This document shows, one piece after another, positions 53,719 to 63,954 of a stretch of 64,000 nucleotides of DNA. The position numbers were made by a program, and so were the translations under genes. Position 1 is the stretch's first letter. Every line of letters starts with the position of its first letter. Source of the stretch: Lysobacterales bacterium 15-68-25 (GTDB lineage Bacteria > Pseudomonadota > Gammaproteobacteria > Xanthomonadales > Rhodanobacteraceae); assembly GCA_002279065.1 (NCBI GenBank), contig NCKB01000008.1, positions 186,001 to 250,000 of the forward strand. Reading direction: 5' to 3'. The notes below the pieces were generated by a model, which was not told where the DNA came from, made no database searches, and saw nothing but the letters and a program-made list of their open reading frames with translations.

Positions 53719-55320
53719 TCACACCTCGACCGAGGCTGCGTGCTCGCGCGTGGCGGAGAAGCGCACCTTCGGCCAGCGTTCCTGCGCCAGCTGCAGGTTG
53801 ACCCGGGTCGGCGCGATGTAGACCAACTCGCCGGCCGCGTCCAGCGCCAGGTTCATCGCATTCTTCTCGCGGAACTCGGCCAGCATCTTCTCGTCATCGC
53901 AGTGCACCCAGCGGGCGGTGGCCACGCTGACCGGCTCGAAGCTGGCGTCGACGTTGTATTCGTCCTTCAGGCGGTAGGCCACCACGTCGAACTGCAGCAC
54001 GCCGACCGCTCCCAGGATCAGGTCGTTGCTCATCAGCGGACGGAAGAACTGGGTGGCGCCTTCCTCCGACAGCTGCGCCAGGCCCTTCTGCAGCGCCTTG
54101 GCTTTCAGCGGATCGCGCAGGCGCGCGCGGCGGAACAGTTCCGGGGCGAAGTTGGGGATGCCGGTGAAGCTCAGCATCTCGCCCTCGGTGAAGGTGTCGC
54201 CGATGGTGATGGTGCCGTGGTTGTGCAGGCCGATCACGTCGCCCGGATAGGCCGTCTCGACGATCTCGCGGTCGCTGGCCATGAAGGTGAGCGCGTTGGC
54301 GATGCGGACTTCCTTGCCGGTGCGCGGCTGGACCATCTTCATGCCGGCGGTATAGGTGCCCGAGCAGACGCGCATGAAGGCCACGCGGTCGCGGTGCGCC
54401 GGGTCCATGTTCGCCTGGATCTTGAAGACGAAGCCGGTGAGCTTCTCCTCCTCCGGCGACACCTCGCGGGTGAGCGTGCTGCGCGGACGCGGCGAGGGCG
54501 CGTGCTCGACGAAGAAGTCCAGCAGCAGCTGCACGCCGAAGTTGTTCACCGCCGAGCCGAAGAACACCGGGGTCAGCTTGCCGGCGAGGTACTCGTCCAG
54601 GTCGAATGCCGGGGCGGCGCCCTGCACCAGCTCCAGTTCCTCGCGCAGTTCGGCCATCGCCTCGGCACCAACGGCTTCTTCCAGGCCGGGGGCGTCCAGG
54701 CCCTTGAAGATGGTCGAGTCCTGGCGGGTGAAGTTCTTGCCCGGCTCGAAGATGTGCACCTCGTCCAGCACCAGGTGGTACACGCCCTTCAGCCGCTTGC
54801 CCATGCCGATCGGCCAGGTCACCGGCGCGCAGGCGATGCCCAGCACCGACTCCACCTCGTCCATCAGCTCGATCGGCGAACGGCCCTCGCGGTCGAGCTT
54901 GTTGATGAAGGTCATGATCGGCGTATCGCGCAGGCGGCACACCTCCATCAGCTTGATCGTGCGCTCCTCCACGCCCTTGGCGCAGTCGATCACCATCAGC
55001 GCCGAGTCCACCGCGGTGAGCACGCGGTAGGTGTCCTCGGAGAAGTCCGCGTGGCCGGGGGTGTCCAGCAGGTTGACGATCTTGCCCTCGTACGGGAACT
55101 GCATCACCGAAGAGGTCACCGAGATACCGCGCTCCTTCTCCAGCGCCATCCAGTCGGAGGTGGCGTGGCGCGCGGCCTTGCGGCCCTTCACCGAGCCGGC
55201 CATCTGGATCGCACCGCCGAACAGCAGCAGCTTCTCGGTCAGCGTGGTCTTGCCCGCGTCAGGGTGGCTGACGATGGCGAAGGTGCGGCGGCGGCGGGTT
55301 TCGGACAGATGGGTGGACAT
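53719..55320 (-). CDS. prfC: Peptide chain release factor 3
   Basis: GTPase (533 aa) that recycles RF1/RF2 after peptide release. G1 is [19 protein letters not shown], then [35 protein letters not shown] (G3) and [10 protein letters not shown] (G4). The C-terminal [11 protein letters not shown]-like [18 protein letters not shown] region is RF3-specific. Length is normal. A single gene, convergent with the hotdog gene and upstream of the M20 peptidase in the same direction. Confidence 0.97.
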   Translation of the reverse strand: MSTHLSETRRRRTFAIVSHPDAGKTTLTEKLLLFGGAIQMAGSVKGRKAARHATSDWMALEKERGISVTSSVMQFPYEGKIVNLLDTPGHADFSEDTYRVLTAVDSALMVIDCAKGVEERTIKLMEVCRLRDTPIMTFINKLDREGRSPIELMDEVESVLGIACAPVTWPIGMGKRLKGVYHLVLDEVHIFEPGKNFTRQDSTIFKGLDAPGLEEAVGAEAMAELREELELVQGAAPAFDLDEYLAGKLTPVFFGSAVNNFGVQLLLDFFVEHAPSPRPRSTLTREVSPEEEKLTGFVFKIQANMDPAHRDRVAFMRVCSGTYTAGMKMVQPRTGKEVRIANALTFMASDREIVETAYPGDVIGLHNHGTITIGDTFTEGEMLSFTGIPNFAPELFRRARLRDPLKAKALQKGLAQLSEEGATQFFRPLMSNDLILGAVGVLQFDVVAYRLKDEYNVDASFEPVSVATARWVHCDDEKMLAEFREKNAMNLALDAAGELVYIAPTRVNLQLAQERWPKVRFSATREHAASVEV

Positions 55321-55390
55321 GACGGCGATTCGGGGCGCGGGAACCGCCCATTATAGCCGGGCCGGCCAAGCTGGCCGGCCCGGGCTCGGC

Positions 55391-56800
55391 TCACTTCGCC
55401 AACTTCATCAGCACCTGATGCCAGAACTGCAGCCCGGCCCCGACCTCGGACGCCGGCAGCTTCTCGTTGAGGCCGTGGGCGAAGGTGTCGTCGGGCTTGG
55501 TGAAGGCCGCATCGGTGCCGTAGCAGGGCACGCCGGCGTTGCGGAAATACATGCTGTCGGAAGCGCCGGCGGACATGCCCGGCACGATCTCCACACCCGG
55601 GAAGCGCGCATGCACCGCCTCGGTCACCGCGGCGATCACGTCCGGGCGCAGCGGTGAGGCGGGGCTCTCCACCGGCTTCGGGTCCAGCACGGTGACCGTC
55701 GCTCCGGGATCATCGATCACCTTGGTCAGCGTTTCGCGCACGCTGGCGACCGGTGTACCCGGGAAGATCCGGCAGTTCACGTTGACGCTGGCGCTCTGCG
55801 GCAGGGCGTTGAGTGCGTGCCCGCCCTGCAGCATGGTGGCCACGCAGGTGGTGCGGATCTGTCCGACGTAGGCCGGGTCGGCCGAGATCGTCGCGGCCGC
55901 CTTCGCATCGTCCGGGTGGTCGGCGAAGCGGACCATCGCCGCGCCCAGCGGCCCCGGCGTGTGGGCGCCGGTAGCGCGCAGCGACGCGCGGGTGATGTCG
56001 TTGACCATCGCCGGAAACTGGTAGGCCGCCACCTTGTCGATCGCGTGCGACAGCCGGTAGATCGCGTTGTCCGGCGACGGCTCGCTGGAGTGGCCGCCGG
56101 GCGAGGTGAAGGTGATGCGGAAGTCCGCGTAGGTCTTCTCCGCCGCCTGGATCTGGTAGACCACCGGTTTGCCGGTATCCGGGTCGATGGTGCCGCCGCC
56201 GGCATCGGCGTTGAGCAGGAATTCGGCGTCGTGGTAACGCTTGGCCAGCTCGCGGGTGCTGGCCATGTCGGTTTCCTCGTCGCCCGACAGCAGCAGCACG
56301 ATGTCGCGGCTCGGCTTGAAGCCTTCACGCTTGAGGCGGATCAGGGTTTCCACCAGCACCACCACGGCGGTCTTCATGTCGGCCGTGCCGCGGCCGTAGA
56401 GGTAGCCGTTTTCCTGCAGCAGGGTGAACGGGTCGCGGGTCCAGTCCGCACGCTTGGCCGCCACTACGTCCATGTGGCCGGACAGGTAGATCGGCTTGCC
56501 GTGGCCGGTGCCGCGGTAGCGTGCGACCAGGGCGGCGGTTTCGCCGACCGGGATGATCTCCACGTCGTCCGCGGCAAAGCCGCCTTCCTTGAGCTTGTCG
56601 GCCAGGTAGGCCGCCAGCGCCGGCACCTGGTGGTTGCCCTTGACCGTGGGCACGCTGATCGCGTGGCGCAGCATGGCCATCGCTTCGCCCAGCTCGCGCG
56701 TCTGCATCGGCGGACGCGGCGTCGCCGCGGTGGCGGTGGTGGCCGTCAGGCCGAGGGCGAGCAGGGCGGCGAGGGGCCGCAAGGCGGGTACTGCTTTCAT
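55391..56800 (-). CDS. M20-family metallopeptidase, exported
   Basis: A 469-aa secreted zinc peptidase. A signal peptide (VPALRPLAALLALGLTATTATA) precedes the catalytic domain. Zinc ligands and catalytic residues are in IYLSGHMDVVAA (His, Asp), YGRGTADMKTAV (Asp), LLLSGDEETDM (catalytic Glu and ligand), LNADAGGG and the late GMSAGASDSMYFRNAGVPCYG. TSPGGHSSEPSPDNAIYRL is the dimerisation-domain His. It likely trims peptides in the periplasm. It lies next to a TonB-dependent receptor transcribed in the same direction. The start at 56800 gives the signal peptide. Confidence 0.92.
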   Translation of the reverse strand: MKAVPALRPLAALLALGLTATTATAATPRPPMQTRELGEAMAMLRHAISVPTVKGNHQVPALAAYLADKLKEGGFAADDVEIIPVGETAALVARYRGTGHGKPIYLSGHMDVVAAKRADWTRDPFTLLQENGYLYGRGTADMKTAVVVLVETLIRLKREGFKPSRDIVLLLSGDEETDMASTRELAKRYHDAEFLLNADAGGGTIDPDTGKPVVYQIQAAEKTYADFRITFTSPGGHSSEPSPDNAIYRLSHAIDKVAAYQFPAMVNDITRASLRATGAHTPGPLGAAMVRFADHPDDAKAAATISADPAYVGQIRTTCVATMLQGGHALNALPQSASVNVNCRIFPGTPVASVRETLTKVIDDPGATVTVLDPKPVESPASPLRPDVIAAVTEAVHARFPGVEIVPGMSAGASDSMYFRNAGVPCYGTDAAFTKPDDTFAHGLNEKLPASEVGAGLQFWHQVLMKLAK

Positions 56801-56912
56801 CCGGTGGTTCTCCCCGATGGTGCGTGGTTGACTGTCCCGGAGTATGCGCGGCCGGGCAGGCGCATGCACCGGATGGCCCCGGCCCGGGCAGCGCCGGGGC
56901 CGGGGCGTGGGT

Positions 56913-59822
56913 TCAGAGCTTGTAGTTGAGCCCCAGCATCACCGTGCGGCCCCAGGTGTCGTACTCGAGTGGGCGGGCGACCTGCACGCCGTTCGGTAGG
57001 CCGGCGATCTGCTGGGTGGTATCCGGCGAATTGGTGAGATTGTTCACCTGCAGCAGCAGCGACAGCCCCTTCATCCGGCCCTCGTCGAAGGCGTAACCCA
57101 GCTGGAGGTCGGTCTGCCGGTTGGCCAGCACGGTGGTGTAGCCGAGCTGGTCGAACAGCGCGACCGCCTCGCCGGTGAACGAGGAGCGGTAGCGCTCGGC
57201 GATGCGTGCCGAGAAGCCGTGCTTCTCGTAGTACAGCGCGATGTTGGCCACTTTGCGCGACAGGCCGGGCAGGGTGTGCGGGCCGCCGGGGATCGAGGAC
57301 ACCGAACTCTTCGGAATACTGCTGTTGGTCAGCGAGAAATTGGCCTGCACGCCGAAACCATCCAGCGCATCGGCAACCAGTCCGCCTTCCAGCGAGCCCG
57401 AAAGTTCCAGGCCCTCCATGCGCCCGCCGGTGCCGTTCTCCGGCCGGGTGAACGAGCCGTAGTTGCTGGTCGGGGTGAGCGTGGGGTTGTCGTTGGTGTA
57501 GTTGGAGAAGTCGTAGTGCAGCGTGGTCTGGTTGTAGATGTAGTTCAGCAGGTTCTTGTTGAACACCGCGACCGCGACGTAGCTGGACTTGCCGAAGTAG
57601 TTCTCCCACGACAGGTCGGTGCCGACCGCGACGTAGGGTTTGAGCTTCGGGTTGCCGCCGCTGCCCGACCACAGCACCTGGCCGGCGGCCGGGCCGTTCT
57701 GCACCAGCGATACGCCGGCCGAGGTGGCCACCTTTTCGTCGTCGATGCGGCCACGCGCCATGGTCTTGGCCAGGCCGAAGCGCAGCACCTGGTGGTCGGT
57801 GAGCTGGGCGACCAGGTTCAGGCTGGGCAGCACGTTCGTATAGGAGGTTCCGCCGGAGATGTGCCCGACCAGGGTGTCGCCGTTGGTCTGCAGCGCATCG
57901 GACGACTGGTTCGTATGCACCACCTGCACGCCGACGTTGCCACGCAGCGGGATGTCCCCCAACTGCGTGTCGATGTCGAACTTCACGTAGCCCAGCGGCA
58001 CCTTCTCGCGCACGGTGTAGTTGCGGTTGTAGTCGGCCAGGCCATTGCGTGCGGTGAGGTAGAACTGGTTGTCCAGTGCGCCGAGCACGTCGTAGTAGAC
58101 GATGCCCGGGATGCCGCCGTAGGCCAGCGAGGTGGGGGAGCGAATCAGGCTGGCGCCGATCGGCGCGCCGAAGTTGTTGTCATAGGTGCCGCTGGTCGAG
58201 CCATTGCCGTTGAGCCAGGCGAAGTAGACGTCCGCCTGCTTGATCTTGGTGCGCTCGGACCAGTCCGCGCCCAGGGTGAAGTCGGAGAAGATCCAGCCGG
58301 CCGGATGCGTGGCTTCCAGCCGGATCGCACGGATCGTGTCGCGCTGGCGGTCGAACTCCTGGCGGCCGTTGTAGCCGTAGTTGTCCGGGTCGGTGAACAC
58401 CACGTTGGCCGGATTGGACAGGTCGATGCCGGTACTGAAGTCGGGATAGCCGTTGCCCACCGGCGTGTTGAACTGCACGCTGGTGGTGCCCCCGTTGGGC
58501 AGGCCGGTGAACAGATAGGCGTCGCGCAGCTTCTTCTTTGCGGTGGAGTAGGACAGATCGGCCATCGCCTGCCAGCCGTTGCCGAAGTCGTACTGGTTGT
58601 TCCAGCCGGCGGAGAACAGCTTGTCGTGCTCGCGGTTGAACTCGTTCTGCATGATCGGCTTGATGCCGTCGATCGTGCCGGAGGTGACGATCGGGTAGGG
58701 CTGGTACGGCGTCACCCCGACATTGCTGTAGGAGATGCCGTCCCACGGGTTGCTGGACCACTGCAGGCCGTTGGTGAACTGCCGCTGGTTGAACGTGGAG
58801 AAGTACATGTCCAGCGTCGAGTGATAGTGCTCGCCGGGGGCCCACTCGACCACCGCCATCAGGCCGTTGCGCTTCTGCCGTTCGGACTTGGCACGCAGTT
58901 GCATGCCCTCCTGCGAGATCACGCTGTCCGGCATGCCCGGCGTGTGCGGCGCGCCCCAGTTCTGCTCGGCGCTGCCGGGTCCGTTGTCCATGCTCCACCA
59001 CCAGGCCTGGTACTGCTTTTCCTGGATCGGCGAATCCAACTGGGCGAAGCCCAGCGCCACGCCGAGCGTGTGGTCGAAGAACTGGTCGATGTAGGAGAAG
59101 CTGGCGCGGTGGCCCATGTCGCCGACACCGGAGCCGGGGTTGAGGTCGCCGTTGGTGGTGTGCTCGCCGCGCAGGTTCAGCACGACGGTGCGTTGCGGCA
59201 GGTCGAGCGGACGGATCGTGTGCAGGTCGACCGTGCCGGAGAGGCCCTGGCCGATCAGGCTGGCATCGGGCGTCTTGTACACCGCGGCGCCGCTGATCAG
59301 CTCCGACGGGTACTGGTCGTATTCCACGCCGCGGTTCTCGCCGATCGTCGCCTGCTCGCGGCCGTTCAGCGTGGTGCCGGCGAAGTCCGGCGACAGGCCG
59401 CGGATAGAGATCACGTTGGCACGGCCATCCAGCCGCTGGGTCGCCAGGCCGGGCAGGCGGGCCAGGCTCTCGGCGATGCTGGCGTCCGGCAGCTTGCCGA
59501 TGTCCTCGGCCGAGATCGCCTCGATGATGTCGTTGGAGTTCTGCTTGGCCTTGATCGAGCTCTCGATGCTGCTGCGGATGCCGGTCACCACCACGGTCGC
59601 GAGGTTACTGACCTGGCGCTGGTCCTTGCCGCCCTTGGCGGTCTTGTCGGCGGGTGTCTTTGCGGAGGTTGCGGCGGACTGACTCTGGGTCTCCTGGCCA
59701 AACGCGGGTGCGATGTGGAACAGGCTGGCGACCACGCCGAGCACACCCAGGGCGACGGCCTGGGCCAGCGGTCGGCGGCGCAGACCTGCGTCTGAATGGG
59801 TGGGCGGATGACGACGGGACAT
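56913..59822 (-). CDS. TonB-dependent receptor (Xanthomonas/Caulobacter type)
   Basis: Outer-membrane receptor of 969 aa. A long signal peptide (~1-43, ending HIAPAFGQ) is followed by a plug with TVVVTGIRSSIESSIKAKQN (TonB box-like), DIIEAISAEDIGKLPDASIAE, LARLPGLATQRLDGRA, ISIRGLSPDFAGTTLNGRE and AAVYKTPDASLIGQGLSGTV. These are hallmarks of the TIGR01782 subfamily, expanded in Xanthomonadales for uptake of carbohydrates and other large ligands. The barrel ends VMLGLNYKL. Ligand unknown; the adjacent secreted M20 peptidase hints at peptides. A GC-rich hairpin (56875-56901) lies close after the stop. Confidence 0.93.
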   Translation of the reverse strand: MSRRHPPTHSDAGLRRRPLAQAVALGVLGVVASLFHIAPAFGQETQSQSAATSAKTPADKTAKGGKDQRQVSNLATVVVTGIRSSIESSIKAKQNSNDIIEAISAEDIGKLPDASIAESLARLPGLATQRLDGRANVISIRGLSPDFAGTTLNGREQATIGENRGVEYDQYPSELISGAAVYKTPDASLIGQGLSGTVDLHTIRPLDLPQRTVVLNLRGEHTTNGDLNPGSGVGDMGHRASFSYIDQFFDHTLGVALGFAQLDSPIQEKQYQAWWWSMDNGPGSAEQNWGAPHTPGMPDSVISQEGMQLRAKSERQKRNGLMAVVEWAPGEHYHSTLDMYFSTFNQRQFTNGLQWSSNPWDGISYSNVGVTPYQPYPIVTSGTIDGIKPIMQNEFNREHDKLFSAGWNNQYDFGNGWQAMADLSYSTAKKKLRDAYLFTGLPNGGTTSVQFNTPVGNGYPDFSTGIDLSNPANVVFTDPDNYGYNGRQEFDRQRDTIRAIRLEATHPAGWIFSDFTLGADWSERTKIKQADVYFAWLNGNGSTSGTYDNNFGAPIGASLIRSPTSLAYGGIPGIVYYDVLGALDNQFYLTARNGLADYNRNYTVREKVPLGYVKFDIDTQLGDIPLRGNVGVQVVHTNQSSDALQTNGDTLVGHISGGTSYTNVLPSLNLVAQLTDHQVLRFGLAKTMARGRIDDEKVATSAGVSLVQNGPAAGQVLWSGSGGNPKLKPYVAVGTDLSWENYFGKSSYVAVAVFNKNLLNYIYNQTTLHYDFSNYTNDNPTLTPTSNYGSFTRPENGTGGRMEGLELSGSLEGGLVADALDGFGVQANFSLTNSSIPKSSVSSIPGGPHTLPGLSRKVANIALYYEKHGFSARIAERYRSSFTGEAVALFDQLGYTTVLANRQTDLQLGYAFDEGRMKGLSLLLQVNNLTNSPDTTQQIAGLPNGVQVARPLEYDTWGRTVMLGLNYKL

Positions 59823-60015
59823 CTGGTTCTCTCCATGGTTGAAGTGTTGCCGCCCGCGCCACGGGCGTATGCGTCCCGTGGCGGTGCGGCGTGGCGGTGA
59901 TTCCCCTGGCGTCGAGCATGGACAAGCGCCCGGGGACTGTCATCCTGCGACGCATCATCCAAGTGGCTGTATCGCAATAACTTTCGCCGGTGTGTCGGGC
60001 TGGTGCCGGGCACAA

Positions 60016-60044
60016 AAAAAGCCCGGGCAGAGCCCGGGCTTTTT
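60016..60044 (-). terminator. Rho-independent terminator of fusA
   Basis: A perfect 13-bp stem made of AAAAA-GCCCGGGC and GCCCGGGC-TTTTT with an AGA loop. Read on the minus strand, it begins 49 bases after the EF-G stop and is followed by a run of seven T. It can also stop plus-strand transcription. Confidence 0.92.
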
Positions 60045-60092
60045 CCAGCCTGCGCCGCGTCGGATGACGTGGCGCGGAAGGTGGGCGAAGAC

Positions 60093-62234
60093 TTACTTCG
60101 CTTCCTTCTCCATCAGCTTGTCCACCAGGTTCGCCGGCACTTCCTCGTAGTGATCGAAGATCATCGTGAAGTTGCCGCGGCCGGAGGTGGCCGAACGCAG
60201 GAAGTTGATGTAGCCGAACATCTCCGCCAGCGGCACGAAGCCCTTGACGAAGGCCTGCGGGCCGCGCTGGCCCTGCTCGGCGACCGAACCGCGACGACGG
60301 TTAATGTCGCCGATGATGTCGCCCAGGTAGTCGGCCTCGGTGACCACTTCCAGGTTCATGATCGGCTCGAGCAGCTTCGGCTTGGACATCTTCTGCGCCT
60401 CGCGGAAGCAGGCGCGGCCGGCGATTTCGAAGGCCAGCGCCGACGAGTCGACGTCGTGGTACTTGCCGTCCACCAGGCGGGCCTTGAAGTCGAGCACTTC
60501 GTAGCCGGCCACCTGGCCCTGGCGCGACTCCACCTCGATCGCGTGCTGCACGGCCGGGATGTACTCGCGCGGCACGCGGCCGCCGACGATCTCGTCGGAG
60601 AACACCACGCCCGAACCCGGCTCGCCCGGCTCGAAGATCATCTTCACTTCGGCGAACTGGCCCGAACCACCGGACTGCTTCTTGTGGGTGTAGGTGTGCT
60701 CGACGGTCTGGCCGAAAGCCTCGCGGAAGCTGACCTTGGGCTTGCCCATGTTCGCGTCCACGCCCAGCTCGGTGCGCATGCGGTCGATGGTGATTTCCAG
60801 ATGCAGCTCGCCCATGCCCTTGAGCACGGTCTGCCCGGTCTCCTTGTCCACTTCCAGCCTCAGCGACGGGTCGGCCTTCACCATCTTGTAGAGCGCGGTG
60901 GACATCTTGTCGACGTCGTTGCGGCTCTTCGGCTCCACCGACACGCTGATCACCGGGTCCGGGAAGCGCATGCGCTCCAGCAGCACCGGGTGGGCCGGAT
61001 CGGTCAGCGAGTCACCGGTCTCGGTTTCCTTCAGCGACACGAACGCGCAGATGTCGCCGGCGCGGACCTCGTCGATTTCCTTGGTGGCGTTCGCCTGCAC
61101 TTCCACGATGCGGCCGATGCGCTCCTTCTTGCCGCGGGTGACATTCTGCAGGGTGTCGCCCTTCTTGATCACGCCGGAGTAGATGCGGGTGAAGGTCAGG
61201 GTGCCGAACTGGTCGTTGATCACCTTGAACGCCAGCGCGCGCGCCGGGGCGTCGTCGGTCACTTCCTGCTCGCCGATGACGTGGCCGTCTTCGTCCACCA
61301 GCTGGATACCACCGTTCTCGCCCGGGAACGGCATGTAGTCGATCACGCCGTCGAGCAGCTGCTGCACGCCCTTGTTGCGGTACGAGGAGCCGCAGAACAC
61401 CGGGACCAGCTTGCCGGCCACGCAGCCCTTGCGGATGCACTCCTTGAGCTTCTCCAGGGAGGGAACCTCGCCGTTGGTGAGGTAGGCGTCCATCGCCTCG
61501 TCGTCCATTTCCACGGCGGTCTCGATGCTCTGCTCGCGCAGGGCGGCGAGGTTGGCGACCCACTCCTTGTCGGCGGTGGCGCTGAGCGCCTGCACGCGCG
61601 GGTGGTTGGCCACTTCCTCCAGCGGGATCGACTCCCACTTGCTGTCCTTGTCGTCGCCCAGCCAGATGTAGCCCAGGCCGGCGATCAGGTCGACCATACC
61701 CATGAAGTCGTCATGGCTGCCCAGCGGAACCTGGCACAGCACCACGTTGGCGCCGAGGCGGTTCTTGATGCCGTCGACGCAGTGTTTGAAGTTGGCGCCG
61801 ATGCGGTCCATCTTGTTGACGTAGCACATGCGCGGCACGTTGTACTGGTCGGCCAGGCGCCAGTTGGTCTCGGTCTGCGGCTCCACGCCGGCCACACCGT
61901 CGAACACCACCACGGCGCCGTCCAGCACGCGCAGCGAGCGGTTCACCTCGATGGTGAAGTCCACGTGCCCGGGGGTGTCGATCACGTTGATCTGGTGGCC
62001 CTTCCACTCGGTCGACACGGCGGCCGACTGGATGGTGATACCGCGCTTGCGCTCCTGCTCCAGGTAGTCGGTCGTGGTCGAACCCTTGCCGTCCTTGGTG
62101 TCGTGAACGTCGACGATCTGGTGCTTCTTGCCGGTGTAGTACAGGACGCGCTCGGTGGTCGTCGTCTTGCCGGCGTCGATGTGCGCAATGATGCCGATGT
62201 TGCGATAGAGCTTGAGGGGTTTCTGTCGGGCCAC
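60093..62234 (-). CDS. fusA: Elongation factor G (stand-alone, EF-G paralogue type)
   Basis: Translocase GTPase of 713 aa with normal domain order. G1 [19 protein letters not shown], switch 1 [20 protein letters not shown]3 [20 protein letters not shown]4 [11 protein letters not shown]. Domain [31 protein letters not shown]; domain [19 protein letters not shown]. It is not in a str operon: no rpsL, rpsG or tuf is adjacent, and a promoter-like -10 lies 142 bp upstream. Several positions differ from the usual proteobacterial EF-G (for example [19 protein letters not shown]), so this may be a second EF-G (fusA2 type) rather than the main one. Confidence 0.93.
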   Translation of the reverse strand: MARQKPLKLYRNIGIIAHIDAGKTTTTERVLYYTGKKHQIVDVHDTKDGKGSTTTDYLEQERKRGITIQSAAVSTEWKGHQINVIDTPGHVDFTIEVNRSLRVLDGAVVVFDGVAGVEPQTETNWRLADQYNVPRMCYVNKMDRIGANFKHCVDGIKNRLGANVVLCQVPLGSHDDFMGMVDLIAGLGYIWLGDDKDSKWESIPLEEVANHPRVQALSATADKEWVANLAALREQSIETAVEMDDEAMDAYLTNGEVPSLEKLKECIRKGCVAGKLVPVFCGSSYRNKGVQQLLDGVIDYMPFPGENGGIQLVDEDGHVIGEQEVTDDAPARALAFKVINDQFGTLTFTRIYSGVIKKGDTLQNVTRGKKERIGRIVEVQANATKEIDEVRAGDICAFVSLKETETGDSLTDPAHPVLLERMRFPDPVISVSVEPKSRNDVDKMSTALYKMVKADPSLRLEVDKETGQTVLKGMGELHLEITIDRMRTELGVDANMGKPKVSFREAFGQTVEHTYTHKKQSGGSGQFAEVKMIFEPGEPGSGVVFSDEIVGGRVPREYIPAVQHAIEVESRQGQVAGYEVLDFKARLVDGKYHDVDSSALAFEIAGRACFREAQKMSKPKLLEPIMNLEVVTEADYLGDIIGDINRRRGSVAEQGQRGPQAFVKGFVPLAEMFGYINFLRSATSGRGNFTMIFDHYEEVPANLVDKLMEKEAK

Positions 62235-62784
62235 TGTCGGAGTTCCGTAGGTGCGTTTTAAGGGAAGCGTGAGCAGGACAGCGCTCGTGCTGCCCCATGG
62301 AATATCGTGCGCTTTCGGTGGTTCGATGCTTGCAACGCGCCCGATTGCCCGGCGCGCAGGTGCGTCAAACTGCCGATTATAACCGGGTTTCTTGGCAAAT
62401 CAGAGCCCTGCGTTCAGTCGGCCGGCAGGGAAGGGGGGCGGTCCGCCAGCGAGCGGCGTCTGGGCCGGCCGTGGAGGGCGTGCGGCGCGGTCTTTCCGTC
62501 GGGGGCGCCCCGGCGTGGTTGCCCGGCCATGCCGTTTGGCGGACGGGGGGCGTCCACGCCGGATGGGGCGCCGGGTCCCCCCTCGTTCAGCCAGCCATTC
62601 CCGCAAGGGGCGTCGCCGGCATGGGCGAAGGGGTGCCGCGCCGCTCAGGCCTGGGCCGCGCCATGCCTCGGCGACCTCGTGGAACAGGCGGCGGACGGCA
62701 TCCTCGTACCGATCGAACACCCCCAGGCCGGTGGGGGGGGCTGTCGTCCTCGCGTGGGCAGGTGGCCATGCCGGAACCTGCGAC
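62235..62784. other. 550-bp intergenic region between the desaturase and fusA
   Basis: Apart from the fusA -10, nothing recognisable. The right two thirds are extremely GC-rich with G runs (for example at 62730-62740) and hold only open frames without family features, expected by chance at this GC. No tRNA, riboswitch or clear terminator was seen. Confidence 0.6.
62376..62381 (-). promoter_or_regulatory. Putative -10 element of the fusA promoter
   Basis: On the minus strand a perfect TATAAT occurs, preceded at 16-bp spacing by CTGATT (three of six matches to TTGACA). Transcription would start near 62369, giving a leader of about 135 bases before EF-G. Confidence 0.5.
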
Positions 62785-63954
62785 TCAGCAGGCGGTAAGC
62801 CGCTCGTCTTCAGGCAGGGGCGAGACGGCAGGCACCGCTGCGCCCAGCCGGCGCAGCCAGCGGTAGTGCGACGCGATGCCGGCGAAAAACGTGCGGTGCG
62901 CATGATACGGCACACCGAATTCGCGACAGGTGGTTTCCACCACCTTCGCCACGGCCGGGTAGTGCACATGGCTGATGCGCGCGAACAGGTGGTGCTCCAC
63001 CTGGAAGTTGAGCCCGCCGATCAGCCAGCTGAGCAGGCGGTTGTCGCGTGCGAAATCGACCGTGGTCCGCAACTGGTGGATCGCCCAGGCGGTTTCCATG
63101 CGGCCGCTGGCACTGTCCGGCTGCGGAAACTCCGCCTCTTCCACCACGTGCGCCAGCTGGAACACGATCGCCAGCAGGAAGCCCGCAACCACCGACACCG
63201 CGGCGTAGAACAACGCCACCGTGCCAAGCGGATGGAACGCCAGCGGCAGCCCGAACGCCAGCGTGAAGAATGCCAGCTTGCCCAGCACGAACAGCGCCAG
63301 GTCCCAGCCGTGCGGTCGTTCGAAGGGCCGCTTGCCGATGCGGCCGGTCAACATATCGCGGAAGTCGCCGTACAGATGCCAGCGGATTGCCGTGACGGTG
63401 TAGAGCACCCACAGGTAGATGTGCTGGAAGCGATGCCACGGCCGCCGCGGCTGCTCGGGCGACAGCCGGCCAAGCACGCCCAGGTCGATATCGCTGTCGT
63501 GCTGGTCGATGTTGACGTAGGTGTGATGGAAGCGCGCGTGCTTCCACTGCCAGATGTACGAACTGCCGCCGACCAGGTCGAGCGTGAACGCCATCAGCCT
63601 GTTGACCCAGCGGCGCTCCGAATACGCCTGATGGCCGCCGTCATGCATGATGTTGAAGCCGATGCCGGCCATGGCCGCGCCGAGCAGCAGGGTCAGCGGC
63701 AGCGCCTGCCACCATGCCCGCGCAAGGAACACCAGTCCAGCATAGGCAGCGACGAAGACGGCCAGGATGATCGCGGTCTTCGCGTACATCGACGCGGCGT
63801 CTCGCTGTGCGCAGCCCCGCGCCCGGAAGTCGGCCTCGACCCGTCGCCGCAGCTCGCGCTGAAACGTGTTGTCGCCACTGAACCCCAGTCGTTCGCCGGC
63901 GAGTGGCGGGGGGCGAGGCGCATCATCCCTGCGTTGGGTGGACCCGTGGAACAT
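62785..63954 (-). CDS. Membrane fatty acid (acyl-CoA/linoleoyl-CoA-type) desaturase
   Basis: A 389-aa di-iron membrane desaturase. The three histidine boxes are HDGGH (box 1, in FNIMHDGGHQAY), HARFHHTYVN (box 2, HxxxHH) and QVEHHLFARISHVHYP (box 3, QxxHH with the trailing H). Four transmembrane helices in two pairs surround them. The QxxHH third box is typical of front-end (delta-6/linoleoyl-CoA-like) desaturases, though no fused cytochrome b5 domain is present. Role: introduction of a double bond in membrane lipid acyl chains; the regioselectivity is not predictable. The start at 63954 may be slightly long; it is 46 bases from the window edge. Confidence 0.92.
   Translation of the reverse strand: MFHGSTQRRDDAPRPPPLAGERLGFSGDNTFQRELRRRVEADFRARGCAQRDAASMYAKTAIILAVFVAAYAGLVFLARAWWQALPLTLLLGAAMAGIGFNIMHDGGHQAYSERRWVNRLMAFTLDLVGGSSYIWQWKHARFHHTYVNIDQHDSDIDLGVLGRLSPEQPRRPWHRFQHIYLWVLYTVTAIRWHLYGDFRDMLTGRIGKRPFERPHGWDLALFVLGKLAFFTLAFGLPLAFHPLGTVALFYAAVSVVAGFLLAIVFQLAHVVEEAEFPQPDSASGRMETAWAIHQLRTTVDFARDNRLLSWLIGGLNFQVEHHLFARISHVHYPAVAKVVETTCREFGVPYHAHRTFFAGIASHYRWLRRLGAAVPAVSPLPEDERLTAC

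Noticed and set aside
56875-56901. Terminator after the TonB receptor gene
   Set aside because: A 9-bp GC stem exists but no T run follows on the minus strand and it begins only 12 bases after the stop; kept as a remark only.
57219-59795. Long plus-strand frame (~858 codons) opposite the TonB receptor
   Set aside because: Antisense shadow typical of high-GC DNA; biased Val/Gly/His/Arg composition and no motifs, while the other strand has a complete receptor.
60003-62261. Long plus-strand frame (~752 codons) opposite EF-G
   Set aside because: Shadow of fusA with no recognisable domain; it also begins inside the fusA terminator hairpin.
62297-62969. Small genes in the gap upstream of fusA
   Set aside because: Several overlapping open frames exist on both strands, but all are Arg/Pro/Gly-rich, lack ribosome binding sites and reflect the extreme GC content.
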